A model generated the notes under the pieces. It was not told the origin of the DNA and did not search any database. It was given only the letters and a program-made list of their open reading frames with translations. Both the position numbers and the translations under genes were made by a program. DNA of 64,000 bases from Clostridium beijerinckii (GTDB lineage Bacteria; Bacillota; Clostridia; Clostridiales; Clostridiaceae): NCBI RefSeq assembly GCF_018223745.1, contig NZ_CP073653.1, positions 4,116,001 to 4,180,000 on the forward strand, in the 5' to 3' direction. Below are positions 1 to 9,025 of the stretch, one piece after another (positions within the stretch are counted from its first letter, which is position 1; each line of letters opens with the position of its first letter).

Positions 1-518
1 TACCTACAAGTTCAAGCATGGAAGACCTTTATAAAGATATTGACTTTATATCAAAAATCACTGGCACTGAGAAAAAAGGTGATGAGATGACAGCTAATTT
101 AAAGGATGAAATAAGTTCAATAAAGAAAATTGGAGACACTATTACTGATAAGAAAAATGTATATTTTGAAATAGGATCAACTTCAGGTTTATATAGTTTT
201 GGTAATAATACATTTTTAAATGAAATGATTGAAATTGTAGGCGCCAAAAATATCTTTGCTAATGAAAATTCGTGGATATCTCCAAGTCCTGAAGCTGTAG
301 TAAAAGCTAATCCTGATGTAATACTTACAAATGAACCTACAAGTAATGCTATCGATAATATAAAGACTCGCGAAGGCTTCCAAGAGGTTACTGCAATTAA
401 AAACAATAAAGTCTTTGCTATTGATAATAATCCCTCTTCCAGACCATCACAAAATATACTGAAAGCACTTAAACAAATAGCAAAGGCTATTTATCCTGAG
501 GAATATGCAAATGTATAA
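1..518 (+). CDS. Iron-complex/cobalamin ABC transporter substrate-binding protein, C-terminal part (cut by window edge)
   Basis: The frame is open to the left edge, so only about the last 170 residues are present. They match the C-terminal lobe of TroA/BtuF-fold binding proteins: a Lys-rich helix linking the lobes, then the segment with WISPSPEAVVKANPDVIL, the usual hinge and second-lobe pattern of siderophore or cobalamin receptors. The first ATG inside the window is not the true start. The 3' end overlaps the permease start at 505, and the gene is first in a binding protein-permease-ATPase operon. The substrate (ferric siderophore, heme or B12) cannot be decided from this fragment. Confidence 0.85.
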   Translation, partial: PTSSSMEDLYKDIDFISKITGTEKKGDEMTANLKDEISSIKKIGDTITDKKNVYFEIGSTSGLYSFGNNTFLNEMIEIVGAKNIFANENSWISPSPEAVVKANPDVILTNEPTSNAIDNIKTREGFQEVTAIKNNKVFAIDNNPSSRPSQNILKALKQIAKAIYPEEYANV

Positions 519-1533
519 GAAAATTATTATATTATTAATCCCCTTAACATTTTTAATTTTATGTATCGGGACTTCTATTGGAAGTTCTGATACCAGCTTA
601 ATCCATATTGCATCGATAATTGGATATAAAGTTTTAGGAATTCCACTACTTAAAGAGATTAACCCTAATGATGTGGCGATAATTTGGAATTTAAGATTGC
701 CTAGAGTTTTTTTAGCTTTTCTTGTAGGTAGTTCCTTATCAGTTAGTGGTGCTGTGGTTCAATCATTACTTAGAAATCCACTTGCTTCACCATATACCTT
801 AGGAGTATCTTCTGGTGCTTCTCTTGGAGTTGGATTTCTTATAATATCTGGTTTTTCAATACCTATGCTCGGCAGGCTTACTCTTCCTTTAACAGGCTTT
901 TTATGTGGGCTTTTGACTGTATTTATTATCATAAAATTTGCCTACAAAGTTGATAACAGTATGTCAACTTCAACTATAATTTTATCTGGCATGGTTTTTT
1001 CTTTATTTTGCAGTGCAATACTTACAACTGTAACAGCCTTATATAGTGAAGATATAAAAAGCATAGCTCTTTGGGAGATGGGTTCCTTTTCCATGAAGGG
1101 ATGGTCATATGTACAAATGGGAGTTCCCTTCTTTATAGTTGGAATAATTGGTGTTATGCGCTACTGCACTGAAATGGATATATTATCTTTTGGTGAAGAT
1201 CAAGCAAAATCAGTTGGAGTAGATGTTAATACAATAAAGACTAGACTTCTTATTTTCTCTGCTATATTAACGGGTTCTGCTGTAGCCTTAAGTGGAATTA
1301 TTGGTTTTGTGGATTTAATAATTCCTCACTTAGTAAGAAGGATCATTGGAGCAAAGCATAAATATGTAATTCCAGTCTGTGTAATTTTAGGCGGCTGTTT
1401 TATGGTGATTACTGATCTAGTAGCAAGAATAATTATAATACCATCAGAATTGCCAGTTGGTGCTATTACTGCTCTGATTGGAGCTCCATTTTTTGCATAC
1501 ATATATTTTAATAAGGCACATGGAAGAAAATAA
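505..1533 (+). CDS. FecCD/BtuC-family ABC transporter permease
   Basis: This 342-residue membrane protein has the family length and about ten hydrophobic segments. It carries FecCD signatures: the RNPLASPYTLGVSSGAS segment (about residues 90-107), the GxxxFVDLIIPHLVRR cytoplasmic coupling loop (about 255-270) and the C-terminal PVGAITALIGAPFF motif. It forms the membrane channel of a type II importer for iron complexes or cobalamin. The start overlaps the end of the binding-protein gene and has GAGGAAT just upstream; a second ATG six bases further in is also possible. The ATPase gene follows after 16-22 bases, consistent with one operon. Confidence 0.93.
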   Translation: MQMYKKIIILLIPLTFLILCIGTSIGSSDTSLIHIASIIGYKVLGIPLLKEINPNDVAIIWNLRLPRVFLAFLVGSSLSVSGAVVQSLLRNPLASPYTLGVSSGASLGVGFLIISGFSIPMLGRLTLPLTGFLCGLLTVFIIIKFAYKVDNSMSTSTIILSGMVFSLFCSAILTTVTALYSEDIKSIALWEMGSFSMKGWSYVQMGVPFFIVGIIGVMRYCTEMDILSFGEDQAKSVGVDVNTIKTRLLIFSAILTGSAVALSGIIGFVDLIIPHLVRRIIGAKHKYVIPVCVILGGCFMVITDLVARIIIIPSELPVGAITALIGAPFFAYIYFNKAHGRK

Positions 1534-1555
1534 TAAATCAAAGTAGGTGATGATT

Positions 1556-2311
1556 TTGTTAGAACTTAAGAATTTTTCTTGTGGATATGACAAAATAGAT
1601 ATCATAAAGAATATAACCTTTAAAGCTAAAAGAGGAGAAATTCTTTGCATAGTTGGTCCAAATGGATGCGGAAAAAGTACGCTTTTAAAAGCTATAGGCA
1701 GACTCATTGAATATAAAGGAACACTAACCTTTGATTCAAAGGATATAAAAAACTTACCTGTGAAGGAATTTGCAAAGCGCATTGCACTTATGACTCAAAG
1801 TAACAATGTTTATTTTCCTTACACAGTCTACGAAACTGTTGCTTTAGGAAGATATGCTTATTTAAAAGGGGCTTTATCCTCTTTAAGTAAGGAAGATAAT
1901 TTAACCGTAATGAAAGCTATAAAAAGTGTTGGGCTGATAGATTTAAAAGATACATTTATAAGTGAATTATCTGGCGGTCAGCTTCAACGGGTCTTCATAG
2001 CAAAAGCCTTTGCCCAAGATCCAGAAATTATTTTATTAGATGAACCAACAAATCATCTTGATTTAAAATATCAAATTGAGATCCTAGAATATTTAAACCT
2101 TTGGGCAAAAGAAAATAATAAAATTGTAATAGCTGTATTACATGATTTAAATTTATCTAATTTATTTGGTAAGAAAATCATATTGCTAAGCCATGGCGAA
2201 ATAGTCAGCCAAGGTACACCTAAAGAGGTATTTCTAGAAGATAACTTAAAAAATGTTTATAATATAGACGTAAAAAATTTCATGATTAGTGCTTTAAAGC
2301 AATGGCAATAA
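1556..2311 (+). CDS. FecE/BtuD-family ABC transporter ATP-binding protein
   Basis: The ATPase energises the importer encoded just upstream. Walker A (GPNGCGKST), a Q-loop, the LSGGQ signature and Walker B (ILLDEPTNHLDL) are all present, followed by the switch His in VLHDLN. I chose the TTG at 1556 because AGGTGAT at 1545-1551 is a good Shine-Dalgarno at proper distance. In-frame GTG (1547) and ATG (1550) lie inside that site, so the ATG at 1550 is the main alternative. It is the last gene of the operon. Confidence 0.9.
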   Translation: MLELKNFSCGYDKIDIIKNITFKAKRGEILCIVGPNGCGKSTLLKAIGRLIEYKGTLTFDSKDIKNLPVKEFAKRIALMTQSNNVYFPYTVYETVALGRYAYLKGALSSLSKEDNLTVMKAIKSVGLIDLKDTFISELSGGQLQRVFIAKAFAQDPEIILLDEPTNHLDLKYQIEILEYLNLWAKENNKIVIAVLHDLNLSNLFGKKIILLSHGEIVSQGTPKEVFLEDNLKNVYNIDVKNFMISALKQWQ

Positions 2312-2372
2312 GATAATATATCGATAAAAGAAGTGAATTGATTGAATTCTTATTCTCTAATTAGAGCGAATA

Positions 2373-2840
2373 TATAGATACCCAACTTTAAAACTAAATT
2401 TATGTGATAACTTACCGAAATCATAAATATTTTGATTCCGAAAAGCTATGAAAATATCGTTGAAGGTTCTAAGCAGCAGGTTGTAGCCACTTTAGCATGC
2501 TCCAACTTTCCTAGGGAAGCTCGACTCATTACATTCGCTGAGGAAGTTCGAGAACCCAAAATAAAATTTTGGACTCTCACTTCACAATCTAAAATGGAAC
2601 AACCATTAGCGGAAACTCGGCTCACGTTCGTTCACTGAGTAAGCGATTCTCACCAAATCAAAGATTTGGGTTCTCTGCTTAAGAACCTTTAACAGCTCAT
2701 TTTCAAATGTTTTCTTCATATTATAACCCTTGTGGTTACAAATATATTTATGATTTCTAGTGAAGATATGAACTTAAAATTTTAGCAACGTTGTAACTAT
2801 ATTAATCTAATAAATTGAATTCTTAAATTGAAAATCTATA
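2373..2840. repeat. Long-hairpin repeat family, copy A (with extra internal arms)
   Basis: The element starts with TATAGATACCCAA and ends with a degraded partner near 2840. Boundary motif TACCGAAATCATAAATAT near 2413-2440 pairs with ATATTTATGATTTCTAG near 2745-2762. Unlike the other copies, it holds about 170 extra bases in the central loop (about 2530-2690), including GAGAACCCAAA-type segments that pair with each other. An open frame at 2432-2638 lies wholly inside the repeat and is not considered a gene. Confidence 0.75.
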
Positions 2841-2969
2841 ATTAAACCAGTACTCAATTTTCGATCCATATAATATAGAAATATGCGATACTTTAATTTT
2901 GCATTTTTTAAAATATATTGTACATAGTATAGATATATATCAAATAAATATTAACTTACACATGTATAC

Positions 2970-2991
2970 GCCCCTTTATTGGGGCATTTTT
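2970..2991 (+). terminator. Intrinsic terminator
   Basis: GCCCC and GGGGC arms enclose a 6-base loop and are followed by ATTTTTAT. It could end transcription of the ABC operon after reading through repeat A. Just downstream, 3033-3053 forms another small hairpin (GTTCCG/CGGAAC), and 3059-3080 another weak one. I see no gene between 2840 and 3174; the small frame at 2899-3102 runs across these hairpins and has no family resemblance. Confidence 0.7.
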
Positions 2992-3174
2992 ATGCTAAAT
3001 ATTAGTATTGAGGATTTAAAGCTACTTCAAGTGTTCCGTATAAGATTCGGAACGTTTCTGGTGGTATGGCTTTTATCACCATACTTAACGAATACCTTAT
3101 AATGAAACAATCTATCCGCTTTCAACCGAACTCATTACAATATGTTTTAAAACCAATGCAATATGGTTATAAAA

Positions 3175-3645
3175 TTATAATTCTATAAATCCAATTTTTT
3201 TATAAAGATTTACAGCAGCTGCATTTTCAGGGTGCACATATAAAATTAAATCATCGTATCCTAAATTCATTAATACATTTATACTATTTTTCAAAAGATT
3301 ACTTGCCATCCCCTGTTTCAAATATTTCTTAACTGTAAATAATTCTGAAACAAATGGTTTCCCTTTAAATAAACTAATAAGAACTACAGCCGCAATTTCT
3401 CCATTTTGTTTAATTTGAAATGAAGCATCGGGAATAAATGTTCCGAAAGTACTTTCAACAATACTACAAATCTCCTTATTTAACTCTTCTATTGTTTCAC
3501 CATTGAAGTCTACTGTATCTTTAAATGCGTCTAACATAGAAACTGATAATCCATCTATATCATCGGAATCTATCTTATCAAATGTATAAATTCCTTTTAG
3601 TTCTTGTGGTGCAAGTTTGCAAATCATACCTATTCTTTCACTCAT
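3175..3645 (-). CDS. GNAT-family N-acetyltransferase
   Basis: This 156-residue protein has the GNAT acetyl-CoA fold: a beta strand with IAAVVLISLFKGKPFVSELFTV (motif D/A entry), then KKYLKQGMASNLLKNSI, the Q/RxxGxG/A pyrophosphate-binding loop (about residues 108-118), and the C-terminal HPENAAAVNLYKKIGF motif B. It transfers an acetyl group from acetyl-CoA to an unknown amine. TAGGAG lies eight bases before the ATG. It is a single gene, with a repeat on one side and the DUF2087 gene beyond a terminator on the other. Confidence 0.85.
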   Translation of the reverse strand: MSERIGMICKLAPQELKGIYTFDKIDSDDIDGLSVSMLDAFKDTVDFNGETIEELNKEICSIVESTFGTFIPDASFQIKQNGEIAAVVLISLFKGKPFVSELFTVKKYLKQGMASNLLKNSINVLMNLGYDDLILYVHPENAAAVNLYKKIGFIEL

Positions 3646-3884
3646 ATACTATTCTCCTAATTTTTTTCTTATTTTGTCCTATATGAAACTTATACTGTAA
3701 ATTATAATATATTTTCTAATATTACATTATTGTATTTTCAAATAAGCTTTTTATAATTACTTAGTTAAATCTACATATTGTAATTTAAATTTGCCACCAT
3801 CCTGACACATTGGGCTATTATAATAATATTATAAAGATAATAAAAACTTTTTTTCATAAATTTTTCCCCCTATAAATATAAGTC
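3646..3884. other. Intergenic, nothing recognised
   Basis: AT-rich spacer upstream of the GNAT gene. It presumably holds that gene's promoter, but I cannot place one with confidence and see no small gene. Confidence 0.4.
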
Positions 3885-3926
3885 AAAGAGTAACATTCAT
3901 ATCCCCGTTATGACATGTTACTCTTT
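3885..3926 (-). terminator. Terminator downstream of the DUF2087 gene
   Basis: AAAGAGTAACAT and ATGTTACTCTTT form a 12-bp perfect stem around an 18-base loop. It lies 140 bases beyond the stop codon of the leftward gene ending at 4066. Confidence 0.75.
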
Positions 3927-4065
3927 ATTTCATTTCAAGTAATTATTAAACTCATACATGATTTAGTGATATTAAGTAGCTAAAAATCACAAATCTAAAT
4001 CTCTTGCATAATGAAATTTCATAGTCTATAATCTATTGTCTTAATTTATAACGTCACAAATTAGC

Positions 4066-5034
4066 TTATTTATATAATTTAAAATTATCTCCTTGGTTTT
4101 CAATCCACAAATTTAAAAGCTCTTTTAGATCTTCAACCCTTTCCTTATCTGTAGCACCTTCATTAGATTCGAGCTTTTCAACAACTTTAAACTCGAAGGC
4201 ACTTTCCCCATAAGCCGCCCAATCTTCCTTTAATTTTTTAGATTTAGCTCTCCCCAAGTTTAGCTGAAATTTGATTGATTCAAAGGGTTTATATAAATTT
4301 GTACATATATCTACGAAAGAATATCCATTAACTGTATTATAGATTTGAATTATTCCCATTTCTATTTCTTGTTGCTTATAATTATTTATTATCTCTTTTT
4401 TATTCATTTTATCCATAATAACTTCCTCACATTTCTTATAATATTTACTTCCATCATCATTTCTTCCCAAGTATCCATAGTCTACTAAGTATCTTCGTAT
4501 TATTGCATCATCCTCGTAAATAGGCTTAATAATTTTCTTTACTTCAGCTTCCGTATACTCTTTATTGGGTTCAAACAAATTAGCAAACCTTGGTAATAAT
4601 ACTTTTCTTTTCTCCTCTTTAGCCGGAAAACTTCTAAGTTTTGGATTAGCTATTTTACTATTCCCATCGTCAACTAACTCTATGGCTGCTAAAAAAGCTC
4701 TTGCTTGTCTAGCCCTTTCTCTTAGTGCAAATCTCATATTTCTTACTGTTGATTCTGCACATCCAAGCTTAATCCCAATTTCTTTATTACTATACTTGTT
4801 TGACACCATTTCCAAAAGCTCTTTCTGAATTTCAGTAAGTCCGGTATATTTCTTATCAAGCATCAGTATTCTGTCCATAGGGCTCCCATGCTCTGCTGTA
4901 TGAATGCTCATGTCATTACTATTTTTGCCTGTATATTTCCCACATATCAAACAAATAAATTCTGCTTTTTTGCTATCCCATATGTAACCCCTTTTAAAAT
5001 CGTCAATAGTTGCATCACGAATAAGCTCTTTCAT
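4066..5034 (-). CDS. LuxR-type HTH/DUF2087 transcriptional regulator with GIY-YIG-like C-terminus
   Basis: The order is: an N-terminal Cys pair region (CLICGKYTGK) that may bind metal; a LuxR/sigma-4-like helix-turn-helix (LLEMVSNKYSNKEIGIKLG-CAESTVRN, about residues 75-105); a DUF2087 segment (FEPNKEYTEAEVKKIIKPIYED...YLVDYGYLGR); and a tail with IIQIYNTVNGYSFVDICTN that resembles GIY-YIG domains. It probably regulates transcription; no target is visible. The start at 5034 has AAGGAG at proper distance. The further upstream ATG at 5067 falls on the predicted -10 box, so it cannot be the start. Confidence 0.75.
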   Translation of the reverse strand: MKELIRDATIDDFKRGYIWDSKKAEFICLICGKYTGKNSNDMSIHTAEHGSPMDRILMLDKKYTGLTEIQKELLEMVSNKYSNKEIGIKLGCAESTVRNMRFALRERARQARAFLAAIELVDDGNSKIANPKLRSFPAKEEKRKVLLPRFANLFEPNKEYTEAEVKKIIKPIYEDDAIIRRYLVDYGYLGRNDDGSKYYKKCEEVIMDKMNKKEIINNYKQQEIEMGIIQIYNTVNGYSFVDICTNLYKPFESIKFQLNLGRAKSKKLKEDWAAYGESAFEFKVVEKLESNEGATDKERVEDLKELLNLWIENQGDNFKLYK

Positions 5035-5065
5035 TTTATTCTCCTTGTCTATCAATTTAATAGAC

Positions 5066-5094
5066 ATTTTATCATTTTAATATATGTATGTCAA
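5066..5094 (-). promoter_or_regulatory. Sigma-A promoter of the DUF2087 gene
   Basis: Reading leftward: TTGACA at 5094-5089, exactly 17 bases, then TAAAAT at 5071-5066. The expected transcript start near 5059 leaves a 25-base leader to the ATG at 5034. Confidence 0.65.
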
Positions 5095-5346
5095 TTTTAC
5101 TGTTTAAAATTGTTTAATAAAATATCTTATAAATATCTCATTAACCAACTTTCAAAGACTATTCTATAGGTTAATACATCAAGCTAACTCATAGTCAGCA
5201 CTACTATATTAAAAATTATATATTTAAAGGATTTATTGTTATTATTAAATTTCAAATGCATAGAAGTTCATAAAGAGAGATATGATGAATTTTACATAAA
5301 GAGGTTTTTAGCGTTAGCGTTGTAGTGACTGAACATCAAATAAAAA

Positions 5347-5378
5347 AAGAGCTGACTATGTATTATTTATCAGCTCTT
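5347..5378 (-). terminator. Terminator of the diguanylate cyclase gene
   Basis: AAGAGCTGA and TCAGCTCTT arms, with a run of seven T on the leftward strand. It lies 13 bases after the stop codon at 5392. A near-identical copy stands at 8566-8597. The rest of 5068-5346 shows no gene. Confidence 0.85.
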
Positions 5379-5391
5379 CCTTAGGTATTTT

Positions 5392-6489
5392 TTATATTTT
5401 ATGTTCGTCATTGTTAAATAAAACCACTTTGTTTCTTCCAGTATTTTTTGCTTGATATAATGCTGTGTCAGCCATTTCAAGCAAATTATCAATTTGAGTT
5501 GTCGTATTAGGATACGATGCTATTCCGATTGAAATTGTAATTTTTATAAAATTATTGTCTGAAATATAAAAATCATTTTCTTCAATCTTCTCCCTTAGTC
5601 TTTCCGCAATCTTAACAGCTTCAGAGTCTGAACAATCTAATAATATTACAGAAAACTCTTCCCCTCCCATTCTAGATACAATATCATAAGTCCTGCATGT
5701 ATCAAGAAGAATTAAGGCTAAACTCTTTAAAATAGTATCCCCTGCATTATGGCCATAAGTATCATTTATTTTCTTAAAAAAATCAATATCTATAAACAAC
5801 ATAGATAGATCTTCTTCTTTTCGTACAGCCCTCTGAGAAATATTGTTGAAACTGTTGTCAAATTGCCTTACATTATTCAAGCCAGTCAAATAATCTTTTG
5901 TTGCCTCATTTCTTAACTTTTGATAAATTCTAACTGTTTCAAATATGTAGTCCGCGTATTTAATTGAAATATACGATACTATTAAATATCCAGAAAAGTA
6001 TAAACTCACTGTTTTAAAATCAAATGTAATATTTTGAGGTACTGTAAATGATGAAATAACTGATGCTATAACAAAGAAGATCATAGAATAAATATATTTA
6101 CGTTTTTTTGATATCTTTAATAAAGAAATAATTCCAAATCCGATCCCCATAGCTAAAGCAATTGCTGATCCAATTAGTGATATATCAGACACTCCCAAAA
6201 TTAAAGATCTAAAAATAGCTATCAAAATGGAAGAAATAATTGAAGAGAAAAATCCACTATAAATAGCAGAAAATAAAATTGGTATGTACCTAAAATCAAT
6301 AAAAGTATCTGTTGTAATATGTACACTGTTTATCATCAGTATCACACCTAATATCCCGCTATAAAGTCCCCATAAAAACTTACTTTTCAATGACATATCT
6401 TCAAAAATTCTTTTATTTCTAAGAAGATGCTGAGCAATACTCATAAACGCTATTAAAATACATGCATTTTGAAAAAACTCAAGAACCAT
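5392..6489 (-). CDS. Membrane-bound GGDEF diguanylate cyclase
   Basis: The protein makes cyclic di-GMP from two GTP. Residues 1-180 hold about six hydrophobic helices of the 5TM-LYT type sensor module. Residues 200-360 are a complete GGDEF domain: DIDFFKKINDTYGHNAGD substrate-binding helix and the GGEEF active-site loop. RTYD lies five residues before GGEEF and is a fitting inhibitory I-site. No EAL domain follows. It is a single gene with its own ribosome site (AAGGGG) and terminator. A short relic of the 3' end of a related gene is present near 8600. Confidence 0.93.
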   Translation of the reverse strand: MVLEFFQNACILIAFMSIAQHLLRNKRIFEDMSLKSKFLWGLYSGILGVILMINSVHITTDTFIDFRYIPILFSAIYSGFFSSIISSILIAIFRSLILGVSDISLIGSAIALAMGIGFGIISLLKISKKRKYIYSMIFFVIASVISSFTVPQNITFDFKTVSLYFSGYLIVSYISIKYADYIFETVRIYQKLRNEATKDYLTGLNNVRQFDNSFNNISQRAVRKEEDLSMLFIDIDFFKKINDTYGHNAGDTILKSLALILLDTCRTYDIVSRMGGEEFSVILLDCSDSEAVKIAERLREKIEENDFYISDNNFIKITISIGIASYPNTTTQIDNLLEMADTALYQAKNTGRNKVVLFNNDEHKI

Positions 6490-6560
6490 AATTTATAACC
6501 CCTTTTTCATAAATTTATACTTGCTTATCAAACAAATTTAACATTTCCCAAATCCCCCAT

Positions 6561-6740
6561 TATAGATATCAAACTTTAAAACTACATTTATGTGATAACT
6601 TACCGAAATCATAAATATTTTGATTCCGAAAAGCTATGAAAATATATTTATGATTTCTAGTGAAGATATGAACTTAAAGTTTTAGCAACTTTGTAAATAT
6701 GTTCATCTAATAAGTCTAATTCTTAAATTGTTTATATATA
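6561..6740. repeat. Long-hairpin repeat family, copy B1 (internally deleted)
   Basis: It begins TATAGATATCAAA and follows copy A up to GCTATGAAAATAT (about 6650). It then jumps directly to ATATTTATGATTTCTAG, skipping the whole centre. Both boundary motifs and the copy-specific stem are kept. It abuts copy B2, sharing the TATATATAGATA joint. Confidence 0.75.
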
Positions 6741-7025
6741 GATAACACAATCATAAACTATACTTAGACTATGAAATATCTTCTAACTAGAAATGAGTAA
6801 TATACTTTTGTGGAATGTTTCATTGGTAATTTTGATGGATGTGATTCTTTGGCTATAAGTTGTTCCAAATGTGCTAGTTCAAAGCTTGCTCTTTGATGCT
6901 AGCGCTTTGGGTTCAACCTTTCACTTAGAACTATCCATCGAAAATTTCACTAGTCCGCTGGAACAAATTTGTATCTAATTTCGGTTTTATCACACATAAA
7001 TATAATTTTAAATTGGATACCTATA
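6737..7025. repeat. Long-hairpin repeat family, copy B2 (mosaic)
   Basis: It opens TATAGATAACACAA and ends TTGGATACCTATA. Its left half is nearly identical to copy E2 (29097-29388). Its right half, from about 6910, is nearly identical to the inverted right half of copy F (35129-35416). The stems beside the boundary therefore no longer match each other. Confidence 0.75.
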
Positions 7026-7101
7026 TTAAAGGTTACTGAAATTATAAGTAATACAAAACTTTTCTATTATATACTTCTTTAAATATCTTATTTATGATTT
7101 A

Positions 7102-8217
7102 TCAAATTACCAAAAATATATAAAATATTAATGTGAATATTATAAGGCTGGCAAAATTATATGTGGTAAATTTAAACATATATTTTTTCCCATCATATTC
7201 TTTAGCATAAAATTTATACGATATTAAGCTTGCAAGCGAGGCAATAATTGTTCCCATACCTCCGATGTTTACACCGACTAATATCTCTTTCCAAGAATTT
7301 GTGAATTTTGATAGCAAAATTGCACAAGGAAGATTACTAATTAACTGACTAAAAAATATCGAATAAAAGTATACACTTGTACTATTTGTTAATGCTTTCT
7401 TCATTAATTCATCTATAGTTGTCATATTAGATAAATTTCCTATCGCTATGAAAAAGCACACAAAAGTAAGTAATAAAAAATAGTCTACTTCCTTAAAGAG
7501 CTTTTTTTCTATAACAAAACTAATAATTAAAGTTATTATAAAAGCAACTCTATAATCAACTATATTGAAAACTGAAAGTAATATAAAAATAAACAAACTA
7601 AAATAAATAATTGCGCTTTTTTTATCTTTAATTTCTATTTTATCTAAATCATATTCCAAATTTACATTTGAGATCCTGCGATTGAGAACAAATAACCATA
7701 TTGCACCAATTATCACAAAAAATATTGTATCCCTAAAAAAATCTAACATTCCAACATCAAAAAAAGAAAATAAATATAAGTTCTGTGGATTTCCCATTGG
7801 AGTAAGACTACTACCAATATTCACAGCTAAAGTTTCTAAAATTATTATTTTCATTGGGTTAAACTTCGCTTTTTGAGCAATAATCATAGTAAGCGGTACA
7901 AAAGTTATTAAAGCCACATCATTTGTTATAAACATTGAAGAAAAAAAACATAGAGATGTTAATATTAATGAAACCATTCTAAGTTTTTTATGTTTTATTA
8001 ATATTTCAACTGCTATCTTATCTAATAATTTTAACTTTTCAAATGCAATTATTACTATCATAAGATTAAACATTAATATTAGTACCTCAAAATTTATATA
8101 ATCTATTTTGGGCATAGAAATCAGAGACGTACCTAGTGCCAAAAATAATGATATAGTAAAAACTATTTCTGTTTTTAAAATTGATATAGCTTTATTCCAA
8201 AGCTGTTTTATATTCAT
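7102..8217 (-). CDS. SLC13/ArsB-like ion transporter (permease)
   Basis: This 371-residue protein has about ten membrane segments of the ion-transporter superfamily. ITNDVALITFVPLTMI and MGNPQNLYLF fit the conserved re-entrant Asn/Pro motifs of SLC13, CitM and ArsB relatives, and SQLISNLPCAILLSKF is the second such hairpin. It is somewhat shorter than usual (about 420 residues). The substrate could be a dicarboxylate, sulfate or arsenite; nothing beside it decides. GGGAGG precedes the ATG. It appears to be a single gene. Confidence 0.75.
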   Translation of the reverse strand: MNIKQLWNKAISILKTEIVFTISLFLALGTSLISMPKIDYINFEVLILMFNLMIVIIAFEKLKLLDKIAVEILIKHKKLRMVSLILTSLCFFSSMFITNDVALITFVPLTMIIAQKAKFNPMKIIILETLAVNIGSSLTPMGNPQNLYLFSFFDVGMLDFFRDTIFFVIIGAIWLFVLNRRISNVNLEYDLDKIEIKDKKSAIIYFSLFIFILLSVFNIVDYRVAFIITLIISFVIEKKLFKEVDYFLLLTFVCFFIAIGNLSNMTTIDELMKKALTNSTSVYFYSIFFSQLISNLPCAILLSKFTNSWKEILVGVNIGGMGTIIASLASLISYKFYAKEYDGKKYMFKFTTYNFASLIIFTLIFYIFLVI

Positions 8218-8549
8218 AAATTCCTCCCGACACTTATTTCTAGATTAACTATAATCTTGTTAATCTTAAGCAAATTACAACTAAACACTCACTTTTATTC
8301 ACATGCTGACGACATCCATTCCAATACCCCCCATAAGTGCATAATTGCATGAAAAAGCTTGTCCGTTTGTACTAGTAACAAGTTAAGTATTTCTTCTTAC
8401 CCCTGTATATTAATCCCAGCGAACATACTTTAGTATTATAGCATATTTTACAAATATCACATTACACGATTTTAAAAGAGTATTTATTATTTACTACGCT
8501 AAATCTTTCATATAAAAGCTTCTATCTCTAATGTCATAATAGCTAGGCA
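8218..8549. other. Intergenic, no gene seen
   Basis: Likely holds the promoter of the leftward permease gene. It is otherwise AT-rich without recognisable structure. Confidence 0.35.
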
Positions 8550-8640
8550 TCAAATAAATTAATAAAAGAGCTGACTATGTATTGTTTATCAGCTCTTACT
8601 TAGGTATTTTTATATTTTATGTTTCTAATTATTTTATCCA
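8550..8640 (-). pseudogene. Relic of the 3' end and terminator of a second diguanylate cyclase gene
   Basis: About 75 bases here match 5334-5410, the terminator plus the last codons of the cyclase gene. This includes the terminator loop, the TTAGGTATTTTT spacer and the codons for the final His-Lys-Ile and stop. After that the reading frame hits a stop and the similarity ends, so only the tail of a duplicated or recombined copy remains. It now sits downstream of cbiN and may serve as that operon's terminator. Confidence 0.55.
8566..8597 (-). terminator. Terminator downstream of the cbi operon
   Basis: AAGAGCTGA/TCAGCTCTT hairpin followed on the leftward strand by TTTTATT. It is almost the same as 5347-5378. 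Confidence 0.75.
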
Positions 8641-8707
8641 ACCTATAATTAAGAAATAAGGACACCAATATACTCCACAGAATATCTCATAATGGATAAA
8701 AGAAATA

Positions 8708-9025
8708 TTACTTTTTCTTATCTTTTTCTATTTTGTGTCTCTCTACAAACCTTCCCATTAGGAATGCAATTACGCCAACTCCAATACCTGTCTGCACGCA
8801 GAAAAGCAGGCTCTCCACCTCTCCTGGCAATTCTCCACCAATCCAAGTTTCCATAACTGGCTTAAACCACGGCTTGTACTCAGTACCTGTAATTTCAGAA
8901 ACTACTTTACTTCCAGCATCGTCAGAACCACCAAATTCAGCTCCTCTTAATGTGAATAATGGAATAACAGCAATTAATGCCGCAATAATTAGCAGAATTA
9001 TAACTGTTTTCTTAGTCTTTGACAT
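8708..9025 (-). CDS. cbiN: Cobalt ECF transporter accessory protein CbiN
   Basis: This 105-residue protein has two membrane helices (about 8-26 and 78-95). Between them is an extracytoplasmic segment with FGGSDDAGSKV and YKPWFKPVMETW, the CbiN pattern. CbiN works with the CbiM substrate-capture subunit, and its presence points to cobalt rather than nickel. Its ATG overlaps the cbiM stop codon (TAATG) with GGAG just before, indicating coupled translation. It is the last gene of the cbiQOMN operon. Confidence 0.93.
   Translation of the reverse strand: MSKTKKTVIILLIIAALIAVIPLFTLRGAEFGGSDDAGSKVVSEITGTEYKPWFKPVMETWIGGELPGEVESLLFCVQTGIGVGVIAFLMGRFVERHKIEKDKKK

Noticed and set aside
2432..2638. 68-codon open frame
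   Set aside because: It lies wholly inside long-hairpin repeat A, and the same sequence in other copies is broken by stops.
2899..3102. 67-codon open frame
   Set aside because: It runs through a terminator and two other hairpins, and has no ribosome site or family match.
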